DNA from: Alphaproteobacteria bacterium UBA6376
GTDB lineage: Bacteria > Pseudomonadota > Alphaproteobacteria > Rs-D84
DNA length: 64,000 nt
Direction: 5' to 3'
Assembly: GCA_002437665.1 (NCBI GenBank)
Contig: DJQW01000002.1
Location: 1-64,000 of the forward strand
Position numbers and translations under genes: made by a program. Of the stretch, positions 22,904-31,776 are shown in pieces. Each line of letters opens with the position of its first letter. The stretch's first letter is position 1. Below the pieces are notes generated by a model. That model ran no database searches and was not told where the DNA came from. It worked only from the letters and a program-made list of their open reading frames with translations.

Positions 22904-24948
22904 TTCAACGGCGGGAAACACTCGTCACCACCAATCACACAGCATGCCGATGTGCCATCGCCCATGTCTGAATACACTTCACCGGTGCAACAACCATAGA
23001 CATCTGGGGCTTTGCCATCTTCGCAAATCGGCGTGTCACCAGTGTCTGTGTCGGCTTCGTCCGCCACGGCATCATCATACACATCATCATATTTTATAAC
23101 CGTTTCAGTGTCATAGTCCGGCGATGCAACAAACATCTTTTCCTGTTGTGACACACTGTATGCCGGCTTGGACGCGATTACTTCTTCTTCGCTGGCGATG
23201 ACGCGTTCTGGTTCGGCAACGGGCGTAACCGTTGGCACGGTGGGAACAACAACCGTTTCTGGTTCCGACGCCACCGGTGTTACTGGCACGGGCTCTGGTT
23301 CTGGTTCGACCGCTGGCGCGACATCAACCGGCTCTGGTTCACTGACCGTAACCGGAACAGGTTCGGGTTCTGGTTGTGCCACCACAGGGGCAGGGGCGGG
23401 TTGTTCCGCCACTGGTTCTTTGACCGTAACCTGTTGCGCGGCAACAATATCAGATTCCGATATAAACGGCGACGCCGCATTCGCATCAGGTTCTGTTTTT
23501 GCCGTATCCGCGGTCGTTGTTGTCGCCGTCGATACAGACGCCGTCAAATCAGGCACACTGTCGCCATTGCGTTGCTGATACAGCCACAGTGTAAAGATTG
23601 ACATCGCAATCAACAGCACCAACATAATATAATACATCAAATTCGGCTTTTGCGACCGACCATCATTCCCATCAACTGCAACGGGGGCAACACCGGTAAT
23701 TGGCGACACCGGCCGCACATTTGGTGTGGCCACGGGTGCGGGACGCACGGGCGACACAGGTGCGGCGACATCGGCAACGGGCTGTTGCGGCATCGCGGCG
23801 GGACGCGCCATTGGTTGCGGTGCATCCGCTGCGGCGGGTTTTAACGAATCCAACATCGGCGCATTGACGGGTTCTGACACACTGGGCGTATCGTCACGCA
23901 GTGGCACTTGCTGTGGGGCATTGTCCGCATCGTGAATGTGCGGTGACACCGGCGGCGTAAATGACAGTGGCGCAACATCTGTCACATCTTCTGTGGCAAA
24001 CGTTGGTGCATCAAACTGCGGTGTGGTGTCCTGTACAGGCGCGGATGCCGGCGAACCAAATTCAATCGGTTTGAACGCGATTTCTTCGTCCAAGATTTCA
24101 GGATCTTTATCAAATAATGGTTTTACTTCTTCGTCGGCCATCTGTTCTGCCTTTGGTTCAATTTGTTGTTCTGTTGTTGTAATTGTTAAATCGGTTGGTT
24201 GTGGCGTGGCCACTGCATAGGACGTTTCCACATCATCATTTGGCACACGCATCAATATATCACGCGCCGCGCGCGCATCATCATCCGCCACCACCAATCG
24301 ACGTTGTGCATTTGTCAGACGACGTTTTGCACGGTTCAGTTTTTCAGTTGTGGCATCAATCTGGGCCTCGGTTCGCAGAATCTTGGACGCAGATTGCTTG
24401 GTCGGTTCGCGTCCAATGGATTTTCGCTGTTGCGATAATTTCGCACGCAATTCGCGCACACGCGATTGCAATTCGCCGATTGTCGCATTCGTGCGTTCAA
24501 TCGTATCACGCGCCGTGTCCGCCGCGGCATGCGCCGCATCCAGACGTTCGGTCGCACTGCGTCGCACAGACGCATTACGAAACGCACCCAGCCGCCGCAC
24601 CGCATCAGACAGATTTTCATCATTGTCATACGCGCGCAACAATTCGGCATAGATGTCCAGACCAGTATATTCTATGTCCAGTTTTTGATATTTATTGTCT
24701 TTCTTTGGGCGAACAGTTTCCAAATCCACATGCCAATCATTGACCAAGATATCGTCCCACTTGCGCCCATCATCAGAATCAATCACCAACAGCGCATTTG
24801 GCTTGGTATCATTTACGGTTTCGTCCAGCACAAACACCAGCCGGCCCGTATTATCAAAATACGCGATCAACCGATTTTCGCCAATCTGATATTGGCGCGG
24901 TGTAATGGTGCTGGTAATGTCGTCTCTCTTGCTTGGCATGTTCTGCAT
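22900..24948 (-). CDS. Large membrane-anchored protein with coiled coil and Pro/Val/Glu-rich linker
   Basis: The protein has 682 residues. The cytoplasmic N-terminal region has a 110-residue globular start, then a coiled coil (about 125-225). A long acidic and proline-rich linker follows. One membrane helix (MYYIMLVLLIAMSIFTLWLY near 440) leads to a periplasmic linker rich in Pro, Glu and Val. It ends in a small Cys-rich cap (CEDGKAPDVYGCC...ACCVIGGDECF). I recognise no family. The layout resembles envelope-spanning scaffold proteins; a polar or division role is speculative. A close second ATG (MPSKRDD) is possible. It follows gcrA on the same strand by 18 bp. Confidence 0.72.
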   Translation of the reverse strand: MQNMPSKRDDITSTITPRQYQIGENRLIAYFDNTGRLVFVLDETVNDTKPNALLVIDSDDGRKWDDILVNDWHVDLETVRPKKDNKYQKLDIEYTGLDIYAELLRAYDNDENLSDAVRRLGAFRNASVRRSATERLDAAHAAADTARDTIERTNATIGELQSRVRELRAKLSQQRKSIGREPTKQSASKILRTEAQIDATTEKLNRAKRRLTNAQRRLVVADDDARAARDILMRVPNDDVETSYAVATPQPTDLTITTTEQQIEPKAEQMADEEVKPLFDKDPEILDEEIAFKPIEFGSPASAPVQDTTPQFDAPTFATEDVTDVAPLSFTPPVSPHIHDADNAPQQVPLRDDTPSVSEPVNAPMLDSLKPAAADAPQPMARPAAMPQQPVADVAAPVSPVRPAPVATPNVRPVSPITGVAPVAVDGNDGRSQKPNLMYYIMLVLLIAMSIFTLWLYQQRNGDSVPDLTASVSTATTTTADTAKTEPDANAASPFISESDIVAAQQVTVKEPVAEQPAPAPVVAQPEPEPVPVTVSEPEPVDVAPAVEPEPEPVPVTPVASEPETVVVPTVPTVTPVAEPERVIASEEEVIASKPAYSVSQQEKMFVASPDYDTETVIKYDDVYDDAVADEADTDTGDTPICEDGKAPDVYGCCTGEVYSDMGDGTSACCVIGGDECFPPLN

Positions 24949-24966
24949 AATCCCCCACAGATAAGA

Positions 24967-25611
24967 TTATTTTTTCTTTGGCGGCGTGAATTGATATGCC
25001 TGTTTGCAGTGTTCATAGCAATACGGTTTACCCACAAACACGGTTTCACCACAGAAATGGAAATTTTCAGAATCCGGATCGCCAATCGGCCAACGGCACT
25101 GATTTGGTTTCAGATTCGCCATTTCCAACGAATGCTGAATAATACGTTGATGCATGGCCAGTGTCTTGTTGCTGACCGCTTTGGATGCCTTGGGCGCGGG
25201 TGCAACCTTTGCCGCTGGCTTTTCCGCCGCCTTGGTCGTCGGTTTCTTTGGGGTCGTCACGGCTTTCTTTGGTGCAGCCGCTTTCTTTGGTGTGGCTGGC
25301 GTTACTTTTTTCGCAGATGCGCTAACCTTTGGCGCGGTGGCCTTGGCTGCCGTCTTCTTGGCTGGGGCGGCGGTTGTTTTTTTCGCCGCCGCTTTTGGTG
25401 CGGCTGCCTTTGCGGTCTTGGTCGCCTTTGGCGCGGGCTCTGGCGCGGCGGCAACACCACCGGCCTTTGGATTCCAGCCCAGTCGGTTCAATTTACCAAC
25501 CACGGCATTCTTGCTGATGCCCAGACGTTTGCCGATTTCGGCCGTTGACAATCCCTTGCCGGTCAATGCCTTTAATTTCTTTAATGTTGCGTTATCCCAA
25601 CCCTTGCTCAT
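24967..25611 (-). CDS. gcrA: GcrA cell-cycle regulator with a long Lys/Ala-rich linker
   Basis: GcrA binds sigma70-RNA polymerase and methylated GANTC sites to control cell-cycle genes in Alphaproteobacteria. It has 214 residues. The N-terminal DNA-binding part is KGWDNATLKKLKALTGKG...IGKRLGISKNAVVGKLNRLG (about 3-44). The C-terminal sigma-binding part NQCRWPIGDPDSENFHFCG...CYEHCKQAY holds the conserved Cys residues. Between them lies a linker of about 110 residues made mostly of Ala, Lys, Pro and Thr, much longer than in Caulobacter. CcrM is not in this window. Confidence 0.95.
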   Translation of the reverse strand: MSKGWDNATLKKLKALTGKGLSTAEIGKRLGISKNAVVGKLNRLGWNPKAGGVAAAPEPAPKATKTAKAAAPKAAAKKTTAAPAKKTAAKATAPKVSASAKKVTPATPKKAAAPKKAVTTPKKPTTKAAEKPAAKVAPAPKASKAVSNKTLAMHQRIIQHSLEMANLKPNQCRWPIGDPDSENFHFCGETVFVGKPYCYEHCKQAYQFTPPKKK

Positions 25612-25641
25612 TTTATATCAACCCTTGTTGTACATTTATGG

Positions 25642-25647
25642 TATAAT
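25642..25647 (+). promoter_or_regulatory. -10 box ahead of the prepilin peptidase operon
   Basis: TATAAT stands 40 bp before the start at 25687. No good -35 box is seen at the usual distance, so activation by a regulator is possible. A ribosome site AAGGGGG follows. Confidence 0.4.
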
Positions 25648-25686
25648 TCTAGCATAGTTCCGAATCGAAAGGCAAGGGGGAAAAAT

Positions 25687-26157
25687 ATGATTTGGCAAAT
25701 CTTTTTCATTATTTTGTTGGCGGTGGCATTGTGGTGCGCGTACCAGATTTCGGTTGCCGACCTGCGTCGTCGGATTATTCCAGATGCGTACCTGTGGCCA
25801 TTGTTTTTGATTGGATTGCTGATAACAAACTGGTGGCCATGGATTGTTGGCCCACGCATGGCGACAACCAGCGCGGTATTTGGCTACGCTTTGGCCGCGG
25901 GCGTCGGGTTCATATTTGACATCATTCGCAGACGCACAAACCCAGATGCCGAAACACCAATCGGTCTGGGCGACATTAAATTGATTGCAACGGGCGGGTT
26001 GTGGCTGGGCGTCCAAGGACTGGGGCTGGCATTGATTGTTGCGTGCATTACGGGCGGCGCATGGGCACGCGCACGCCACCAGCGTTACATTCCATTTGCG
26101 CCATTCTTTGTTGCCGGCGCAATTTTGTCTTTAATAACAATGGCATTTTTGCTATAA
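25687..26157 (+). CDS. Prepilin peptidase-like A24 membrane protease
   Basis: This is an aspartyl protease of the TadV/CpaA/PilD C-terminal type that cleaves class III signal peptides of pilins. It has 156 residues with about five membrane helices. The two catalytic Asp are in VADLRRRIIPDAY near 21-33 and in GLGDIK near 99, the GxGDxK motif. There is no N-terminal methylase domain, so it resembles TadV/CpaA. It heads an operon with three exported proteins of unknown function, which may form or use a pilus-like structure. Confidence 0.85.
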   Translation: MIWQIFFIILLAVALWCAYQISVADLRRRIIPDAYLWPLFLIGLLITNWWPWIVGPRMATTSAVFGYALAAGVGFIFDIIRRRTNPDAETPIGLGDIKLIATGGLWLGVQGLGLALIVACITGGAWARARHQRYIPFAPFFVAGAILSLITMAFLL

Positions 26158-26176
26158 TTTGGTCAGAGAGGGAATT

Positions 26177-27088
26177 ATGAAAACATCTATGATTTATTAT
26201 CTGCTCTCTGCTCTCTGCACATTATGTGTAGCATTCAGCGCAGCAGATGCAGACGCCGCAACACAGCCATTGTCCAAATATGGCCAGATTCAGAATGTCC
26301 AAAACTATTCTTCAAATCCATTTTGGAATCCGTCCAGCCCGTATAATCAACGTATGCCCCAGCCGATTTATGTTCAGGGCACGGACGTTGATACCGGCGA
26401 TTGCACGCGTGTGGTATCGGCACTGGTCGCATCATATTGCGCCACACGTAATAACTGCATCGGGGTCAGTTTGGACGACGCGCGCCCAACATTGACGGTT
26501 CAGTTGGCCAGCATACCAAACCACAACTATGTAACGGCATGCGCGGGATTCTTGGATTCTGCATTCAAAACGTACAAGGATAACAATGCGAACGCCGCCC
26601 CACGCGCCAGTGGCGTTGCGACACCATTTCCCGCCACGTCCGGCGTTGCAACCGACAGCAACACAAATTCAAATATAAAAATCGAAAATCCATATCAGGA
26701 ACAATTACCATCGTTTAACGGCGACAACTGGGGCGAACAGATTATGGAACGCACACGCGAACTGGAAAATTTACAGGCGCAAAACGGTGCGAATAACGTT
26801 GCATTGGTAAAAACCGATTTTCCAACAACCGCGGCGGATTTAACCATGTCTGAACGCATGGCGAACAAGGCCGCAGGTTATGAACCATTCAAAGACATGT
26901 CTGCATATCAACAGTTAAATATCGAAGACGAAGAAACATACTTGGAACGCCAAGCGCAACGCCGCGCAGCATATTGCGATTGGGCACAAAAGCAACTGGC
27001 CGCGCTGGATGCGGATTTGGCAACATTGCAAAATTGCATGAAACAGGGCGTGCCGTTCACAGATTGCAAAACACTGGGGGTATATTGA
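26177..27088 (+). CDS. Exported protein of unknown function (operon gene 2)
   Basis: The protein has 303 residues from MKTSMIYYL; an upstream start at 26159 is less likely. The signal peptide ends near AADADA. A Cys-containing domain (GDCTRVVSALVASYCATRNNCIGVSLDDARPT...ACAGFLDSAFKTY, about 70-140) is followed by an Asn/Ser linker. A charged C-terminal half has EEETYLERQAQRRAAYCDWAQKQLAALDADLATLQNC, which looks helical. It overlaps the next gene (TGATG) and is probably periplasmic. Confidence 0.72.
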   Translation: MKTSMIYYLLSALCTLCVAFSAADADAATQPLSKYGQIQNVQNYSSNPFWNPSSPYNQRMPQPIYVQGTDVDTGDCTRVVSALVASYCATRNNCIGVSLDDARPTLTVQLASIPNHNYVTACAGFLDSAFKTYKDNNANAAPRASGVATPFPATSGVATDSNTNSNIKIENPYQEQLPSFNGDNWGEQIMERTRELENLQAQNGANNVALVKTDFPTTAADLTMSERMANKAAGYEPFKDMSAYQQLNIEDEETYLERQAQRRAAYCDWAQKQLAALDADLATLQNCMKQGVPFTDCKTLGVY

Positions 27089-28401
27089 TGAAAATCAATG
27101 TCAGTATATTTGTGTTGTCTGCACTGATTTCGTGGAATGCGTTTGCGGTTGATATTAGCGATATTACAAACTCCGCCGCATGGACACAGACCAATCACAC
27201 AGAAACATACACGGTCGGTGCGGACGGCCAATCGTTATTTTATCGTGGCAAAGACACCGGTATGAAATTAAAAACCGTGGCCAAAGCAGGTGACAAAATT
27301 TCCGTTACGGATACCAGCATTCCGGTAAAACCACGCGCACCAAAACCAACAGGTGGTGGCACAGGTGGAACTGGTGCTGGGGCGGCCGGCGCGGGTGCAG
27401 GCGCAGCGGGTTCTGGAACTGGTACTGGCACTGGCGGAACTGGTGGCAGTTCCAGTGGCACGGGAGCGGGCGGTTCAGGTTCTGGTACGGGGGCTGGTGG
27501 CTCAGGTTCCGGCGCGGGTGCAGGCACGGGAGCCGGTGCAGGTGCGGGCGCAGCCGCAAAACCAACCGTCAAGGGTCACATCAAGGGGATGTCAACCGGT
27601 GCAAAGGTTGCGGGCGTTTTGGGCGCGGTCGGCGGTGGCGTGATGGTTGCCGAATCCGTATCTGGTCAGCAACAGCACAGCGGCTGGGACGTTGCACAGG
27701 GCGTTGGTGGCGGTGTAATAGCCGGTGCATCGATTGGCAGTTTCTTCCCTGGCCCTGGCACGGCGATTGGTGCCGCCGTTGGCGCGGTGGTTGGTGGTGC
27801 GATTGCTGGGTCACAGTTGATTTCTGAAACGGACTGTTTAACCGATCCCGTGACCGGTAAATTCACATGTTGCCACACGGCATTTAACAAGGGTGAACGT
27901 TACGCCGATATCGGCGACTATATGTTCTGTATCGTTGATGCCACCGCCGGCGTTCCGGCACAGTACGGCACACGCCAATGTCAACAGGGCGGTTCTGCCA
28001 CGGCACATTCTTGGTGGGATGGCTTGTGGCAAGATGACGCATGGACACCCGAATGCGAATACAGATATTGCAATAACGACGCGCCAAAGCGTGGTTATGA
28101 TAACTATATCGTACACACCGCCGACACAGAAAACTTCTGTTGGAAATGGGAATGCGTAAATGGATTGGTTCGCGTTGGCGACCACTGTGAACGGGCCAAG
28201 GCGGGCGCGGCCGGTGTCGCATCAAACGGGAATGGTGGCAACACGGAAACTGAACCGGTTGTAACGGACACATCCAAAGAACGCTATGAATTGGCCATTG
28301 CCAAGATTCAGGCCCAGCGTAACCGCGTCATCAGTATGTGTGGTGTGAATGCTGTGTCTGCATCAACAACCGACAATAGCACGAAAAATAACAAGAAATA
28401 G
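27088..28401 (+). CDS. Exported protein with a Gly-rich linker and glycine-zipper segment (operon gene 3)
   Basis: The protein has 437 residues from MKINVSIF. A signal peptide of about 20 residues and an 80-residue start lead to a long Gly/Ala/Ser/Thr linker (about 88-155). A glycine-zipper-like hydrophobic region follows (GVLGAVGGGVMV and GAAVGAVVGGAIAGS, about 172-250), of the kind seen in membrane-embedded or lipoprotein-like zippers. The C-terminal third is Cys-rich (CLTDPVTGKFTCC, CWKWECVNG). The linker DNA is GC-rich and repetitive, so length may vary between strains. Function unknown. Confidence 0.72.
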   Translation: MKINVSIFVLSALISWNAFAVDISDITNSAAWTQTNHTETYTVGADGQSLFYRGKDTGMKLKTVAKAGDKISVTDTSIPVKPRAPKPTGGGTGGTGAGAAGAGAGAAGSGTGTGTGGTGGSSSGTGAGGSGSGTGAGGSGSGAGAGTGAGAGAGAAAKPTVKGHIKGMSTGAKVAGVLGAVGGGVMVAESVSGQQQHSGWDVAQGVGGGVIAGASIGSFFPGPGTAIGAAVGAVVGGAIAGSQLISETDCLTDPVTGKFTCCHTAFNKGERYADIGDYMFCIVDATAGVPAQYGTRQCQQGGSATAHSWWDGLWQDDAWTPECEYRYCNNDAPKRGYDNYIVHTADTENFCWKWECVNGLVRVGDHCERAKAGAAGVASNGNGGNTETEPVVTDTSKERYELAIAKIQAQRNRVISMCGVNAVSASTTDNSTKNNKK

Positions 28402-28409
28402 GGCGACAC

Positions 28410-30131
28410 ATGTTGCGTTTGGGGCTGATAATAATTGCAACAACATTTTTGTCATCGGCGCATGCTGCGCCGATTGACGTACCGGACGCACAAATCACCA
28501 ATGACGATTTTGTCACCACGGACGAAATATTAAATCGTACGCCCGATGATACAAAATGCGCAACCGCCGCATTTGCAGATGGACTGGCGGCAACCGCCGA
28601 TAAAATTCCCGCAGATGCACACGAAAACGTTGTTCAACAATGGGTGCACCAGACCTTTGCAAATCCGGACGTATTGCGTCGCGTGTTGGCGTGCCCTGAA
28701 ATTGTGGCAACCGCGGATGACGAAACAATAAAATTCTTGCCCATTGAATATACGTTTGCGGGTGGTCGCACAATCACCGTGAACTATGAAACCCAGCCGA
28801 AAATTCTGAAACAGCGTTCGGCATTATCGCAAAAGCGCGACACATCAGACATCGCCAGTCCACGTCTGGACGACGGTGCGGTGTGGACGAATACCGATCC
28901 CGCGTGGTACGCAATCATGGTTGTCCAGCATGGCGCACTGGATGCATTTGCGAACGCCGCCAGCAACCACACAATTTCGCTGAACTATATCGCCGAACAC
29001 ATTGATGAACTGTACCCCAAAAACGACAGTTGCACCAGTCGCAGTGCAATCGCGGGTGACAACGACATGGTAAATTTGGCAATGCATGAAACGGTCGGTC
29101 TGGGCGACGACGATACAAACGATTACTATATTGCGGGCGACATAAACCTGCAATGGATTTCATATTTGGAAATTGGTCTGGACGTGGTGATAACGGTTGT
29201 GACATTTGGTGGCGGCACGGTAATTCTGGGCATGACCAAGGCCGCCCGCGCATCACGCACACTGAAAAACCTGAGCACAACAATCAAGGTATTATCCAAA
29301 TCGGACAAGGTTGCCGATTATGTCAAGGTTGCCAACCGTTATTCTAAAATTGCCGACGAATTAAAGAAGTTGGACAAGGTCAAAGATGCCGCATCATACG
29401 AAAAGAAATCCAAAGAAATGGCGGATTTGGCAAAAACCATGCGCGATATGGAACGTGCCTCGGACGAGGTTGCACAATATCGCAAGGCAACCGCCAGTTT
29501 TGCCGAAATCAACAAATACCGTCATGCACTGCGCGGTCTGCGCGCACCACAACGTGGTAACATTGTCGCACGCGCATGGCGCGCATTTCGTGCAACGGGC
29601 ACGGGCAATAAAGCCATTGCCAAGGGTGCACGCGTCGCCCGCAGCAGCACTGTTTCCGGACGCCTGCGCGATTGGCTGTTTGATTCAACAATGCGAAATG
29701 CAGGAATGCTGGCACGTGTCGAACGCCAAGGGGGGCTGATATACGGTGCACTGAAATTTGTTGGTGGCATGTACGATTGGACAGAAACCAGCACCGGCGA
29801 TTTCACAAACAATATTCAATTCGCGCCACTGTTGCTGTTGTCTGCGGACGATTTGGCGGGTCAAGAAAACGTTGTAAATTACGGTATGTGGTTGCTGTGG
29901 GCGGGTGACGCCACATCGGCGGCGGATGACGATGCCGCATATTTGCAGGCGATGGACACCGCCGAAAAATTCTGGCAGGATTTAACCACCGTGCAAGCGC
30001 AGAAATCAAATCATGCATGCGACGTTGATATTTATGTTGTGCGCCCAATCTTGCGCAACCCAGACACACCAGACGCAGAAATCTATTACCTGATTATGAA
30101 TGATATTCCATGGACAACCCACAACGAATAA
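28410..30131 (+). CDS. Exported protein of unknown function (operon gene 4)
   Basis: The protein has 573 residues. The signal peptide is MLRLGLIIIATTFLSSAHA. The mature N-terminal domain (about 20-230) is globular. A hydrophobic stretch (WISYLEIGLDVVITVVTFGGGTVILGM near 250) is followed by a Lys/Asp/Ala-rich coiled-coil region (about 275-370). The Arg-rich part VARAWRAFRATGTGNKAIAKGARVARSS precedes a final globular domain with few Cys. The mix of a pre-toxin-like hydrophobic segment and a basic stretch could fit a secreted effector, but I recognise no family. Confidence 0.68.
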   Translation: MLRLGLIIIATTFLSSAHAAPIDVPDAQITNDDFVTTDEILNRTPDDTKCATAAFADGLAATADKIPADAHENVVQQWVHQTFANPDVLRRVLACPEIVATADDETIKFLPIEYTFAGGRTITVNYETQPKILKQRSALSQKRDTSDIASPRLDDGAVWTNTDPAWYAIMVVQHGALDAFANAASNHTISLNYIAEHIDELYPKNDSCTSRSAIAGDNDMVNLAMHETVGLGDDDTNDYYIAGDINLQWISYLEIGLDVVITVVTFGGGTVILGMTKAARASRTLKNLSTTIKVLSKSDKVADYVKVANRYSKIADELKKLDKVKDAASYEKKSKEMADLAKTMRDMERASDEVAQYRKATASFAEINKYRHALRGLRAPQRGNIVARAWRAFRATGTGNKAIAKGARVARSSTVSGRLRDWLFDSTMRNAGMLARVERQGGLIYGALKFVGGMYDWTETSTGDFTNNIQFAPLLLLSADDLAGQENVVNYGMWLLWAGDATSAADDDAAYLQAMDTAEKFWQDLTTVQAQKSNHACDVDIYVVRPILRNPDTPDAEIYYLIMNDIPWTTHNE

Positions 30132-30144
30132 TAAATTTTTCCCA

Positions 30145-30173
30145 TTGTATTTTTCTGGGCAAATACTTATACT
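30145..30173 (+). promoter_or_regulatory. Promoter of the small exported protein gene
   Basis: TTGTAT (30145-30150) and TATACT (30168-30173) are 17 bp apart. Confidence 0.65.
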
Positions 30174-30204
30174 ATTCGTATGAACAGGACAGGGGACACG
30201 TCAC

Positions 30205-30522
30205 ATGAAACGAATTTTATCTGTTTTATTGATTGCAATTACGACCGCAACCGGTGCGTCGGCGTATCAGGTTTTATCGTCCAAGGAATTGGGTCAAAAC
30301 GATGCAAAAAATCAAAACGTCGTTGTCAAATGCACAACCGACACGGGTCAGGTTTCAAATCAGACATGCAGTTTGCGCCGTTATGTAAAATGCACCGGCA
30401 CGGGCAAGGCAAAACGGTGCAACGGTTGGCAACCATGGCGTGATCTGCGTAATCCATCATCTGAATATGCCGATTGGCGCAGTGGCGCATCCGCATGCTG
30501 CCGCGAAATGGGCCTGAGATAA
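30205..30522 (+). CDS. Small exported Cys-containing protein
   Basis: The protein has 105 residues. The signal peptide is MKRILSVLLIAITTATGASA. The mature protein of about 85 residues is basic and has six Cys (VKCTTDTG, QTCSLRRYVKC, KRCNGW, SACCREM). It ends WRSGASACCREMGLR. No family is recognised. It has its own promoter and terminator, and a ribosome site in GGACACG is weak. Confidence 0.7.
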   Translation: MKRILSVLLIAITTATGASAYQVLSSKELGQNDAKNQNVVVKCTTDTGQVSNQTCSLRRYVKCTGTGKAKRCNGWQPWRDLRNPSSEYADWRSGASACCREMGLR

Positions 30523-30525
30523 AAA

Positions 30526-30552
30526 AAACACGCCGAACGGCGTGTTTTTTAT
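30526..30552. terminator. Terminator between the small exported gene and the tRNA pair
   Basis: AAACACGCCG and CGGCGTGTTT form a symmetric stem with A and T runs; it can serve both strands. Confidence 0.87.
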
Positions 30553-30554
30553 TC

Positions 30555-30631
30555 TGGTGGATGTGATTGGACTCGAACCAACGACCTCTTCGATGTGAAC
30601 GAAGCGCTCTAACCAACTGAGCTACACATCC
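30555..30631 (-). tRNA. tRNA-Val(CAC)
   Basis: Read on the minus strand: acceptor GGATGTG/CACATCC, anticodon arm CTTCG-TTCACAT-CGAAG with anticodon CAC, T arm GTTGG-TTCGAGT-CCAAT and an encoded CCA. Confidence 0.95.
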
Positions 30632-30649
30632 AAAACGATGCATGTATTC

Positions 30650-30736
30650 TGGTGGGGATAGTGGGACTCGAACCCACACGGTCGCAATGACCAAAGGATT
30701 TTAAGTCCTCAGCGTCTACCATTCCGCCATATCCCC
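30650..30736 (-). tRNA. tRNA-Leu(TAA)
   Basis: An 87-nt tRNA with a long variable arm on the minus strand: acceptor GGGGATA/TATCCCC, anticodon loop CTTAAAA with anticodon TAA, T arm GTGGG-TTCGAGT-CCCAC and an encoded CCA. Confidence 0.95.
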
Positions 30737-30823
30737 GTGCATCAGAATATGCCTGAAAATATTAGTCCGTTCGCCCCCGCGCGTCAAGCGGAAAATTGCG
30801 CGCACGCGCCCAAATTTCAATCC

Positions 30824-30852
30824 TTGCGTTTTATACGCCAACTTGTTAGCAT
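30824..30852 (+). promoter_or_regulatory. Promoter of rmlACDB
   Basis: TTGCGT (30824-30829) and TAGCAT (30847-30852) are 17 bp apart, 33 bp before the rmlA ATG. Confidence 0.6.
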
Positions 30853-30885
30853 GCCTGTAACGCAACAGCCAAAAAGGTGCAAATT

Positions 30886-31776
30886 ATGAAAGGAATTATT
30901 CTGGCGGGCGGCAGTGGCACACGCCTGTACCCATTGACCAAGACAACGTCCAAGCAATTATTGCCGGTCTATGACAAACCGATGATTTATTACCCGTTGT
31001 CCACATTGATGCAATTCGGCATTCGTGAAATTCTGATTATATCAACCCCCGTTGACACACCAAATATTGAAAAATTATTCGGTAATGGTGCGGCATTGGG
31101 CCTGAACATCAAATACGCTGTCCAGCACGAACCCAAGGGTATCGCACAGGCATTCACAATCGGCGCAGATTTCATCGGCAATGACGACGTGTGCCTGATC
31201 TTGGGCGACAATATTTTCCACATGGGCGAACAATTCCGCTGGTTTCAAGAAACTGTTGCCAAGAACGCCGGTCACCGCGCGACGATTTTCGCATATCATG
31301 TATCTGACCCTGAACGCTTTGGCGTTGTTGAATTTGATGATAATTTGAACGCGATTTCTATCGAAGAAAAACCAAAGCATCCAAAGTCAAACTTTGCGTC
31401 CGTCGGATTATACTTTTACCCGTCAGACGTTGTTACCAAGGCCCAGAATCTGACGCCATCGGCACGTGGCGAACTGGAAATCACCGATTTGAATAATCTG
31501 TATCTGGCGGAACATCGTATGTCGGTTGTGCCAATGCGTCGTGGCAATGCATGGTTGGACGCCGGCACACCAAAGAGTTTGATGGATTCTGGCAACTTTG
31601 TCCAGATTATAGAGGCACGCCAAGGGTTAAAAATCGCATGTATCGAAGAAATCGCGTATCGCCGCGGTTTCATTACCCGTGATGGTCTGCAAGCGATTAT
31701 TGATGGCATGAAAGATTGCGATTACAAAACATACCTTATCAAAGTAGCCAACGAGGACAAACATGAACTTTATTAA
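30886..31776 (+). CDS. rmlA: Glucose-1-phosphate thymidylyltransferase
   Basis: This enzyme makes dTDP-glucose from dTTP and glucose-1-phosphate, the first step to dTDP-L-rhamnose. It has 296 residues from MKGIILAGG; AAGG lies upstream. The nucleotide motif GGSGTRLYPLT is near 8-18, DKPMIYYPLSTLM near 33-45, LGDNIF near 108 and EEKPKHPKS near 160. Gene order A-C-D-B and overlapping ends define one operon. Confidence 0.96.
   Translation: MKGIILAGGSGTRLYPLTKTTSKQLLPVYDKPMIYYPLSTLMQFGIREILIISTPVDTPNIEKLFGNGAALGLNIKYAVQHEPKGIAQAFTIGADFIGNDDVCLILGDNIFHMGEQFRWFQETVAKNAGHRATIFAYHVSDPERFGVVEFDDNLNAISIEEKPKHPKSNFASVGLYFYPSDVVTKAQNLTPSARGELEITDLNNLYLAEHRMSVVPMRRGNAWLDAGTPKSLMDSGNFVQIIEARQGLKIACIEEIAYRRGFITRDGLQAIIDGMKDCDYKTYLIKVANEDKHELY

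Noticed and set aside
23168..23578. 136-codon Gly/Ser/Thr-rich plus-strand frame
   Set aside because: It is the antisense shadow of the Pro/Val/Glu-rich linker of the 682-residue protein.
26974..27087. Upstream extension of the Gly-linker exported protein
   Set aside because: It would hide the clear signal peptide beginning MKINVSIF at 27088, which is coupled to the preceding stop by TGATG.
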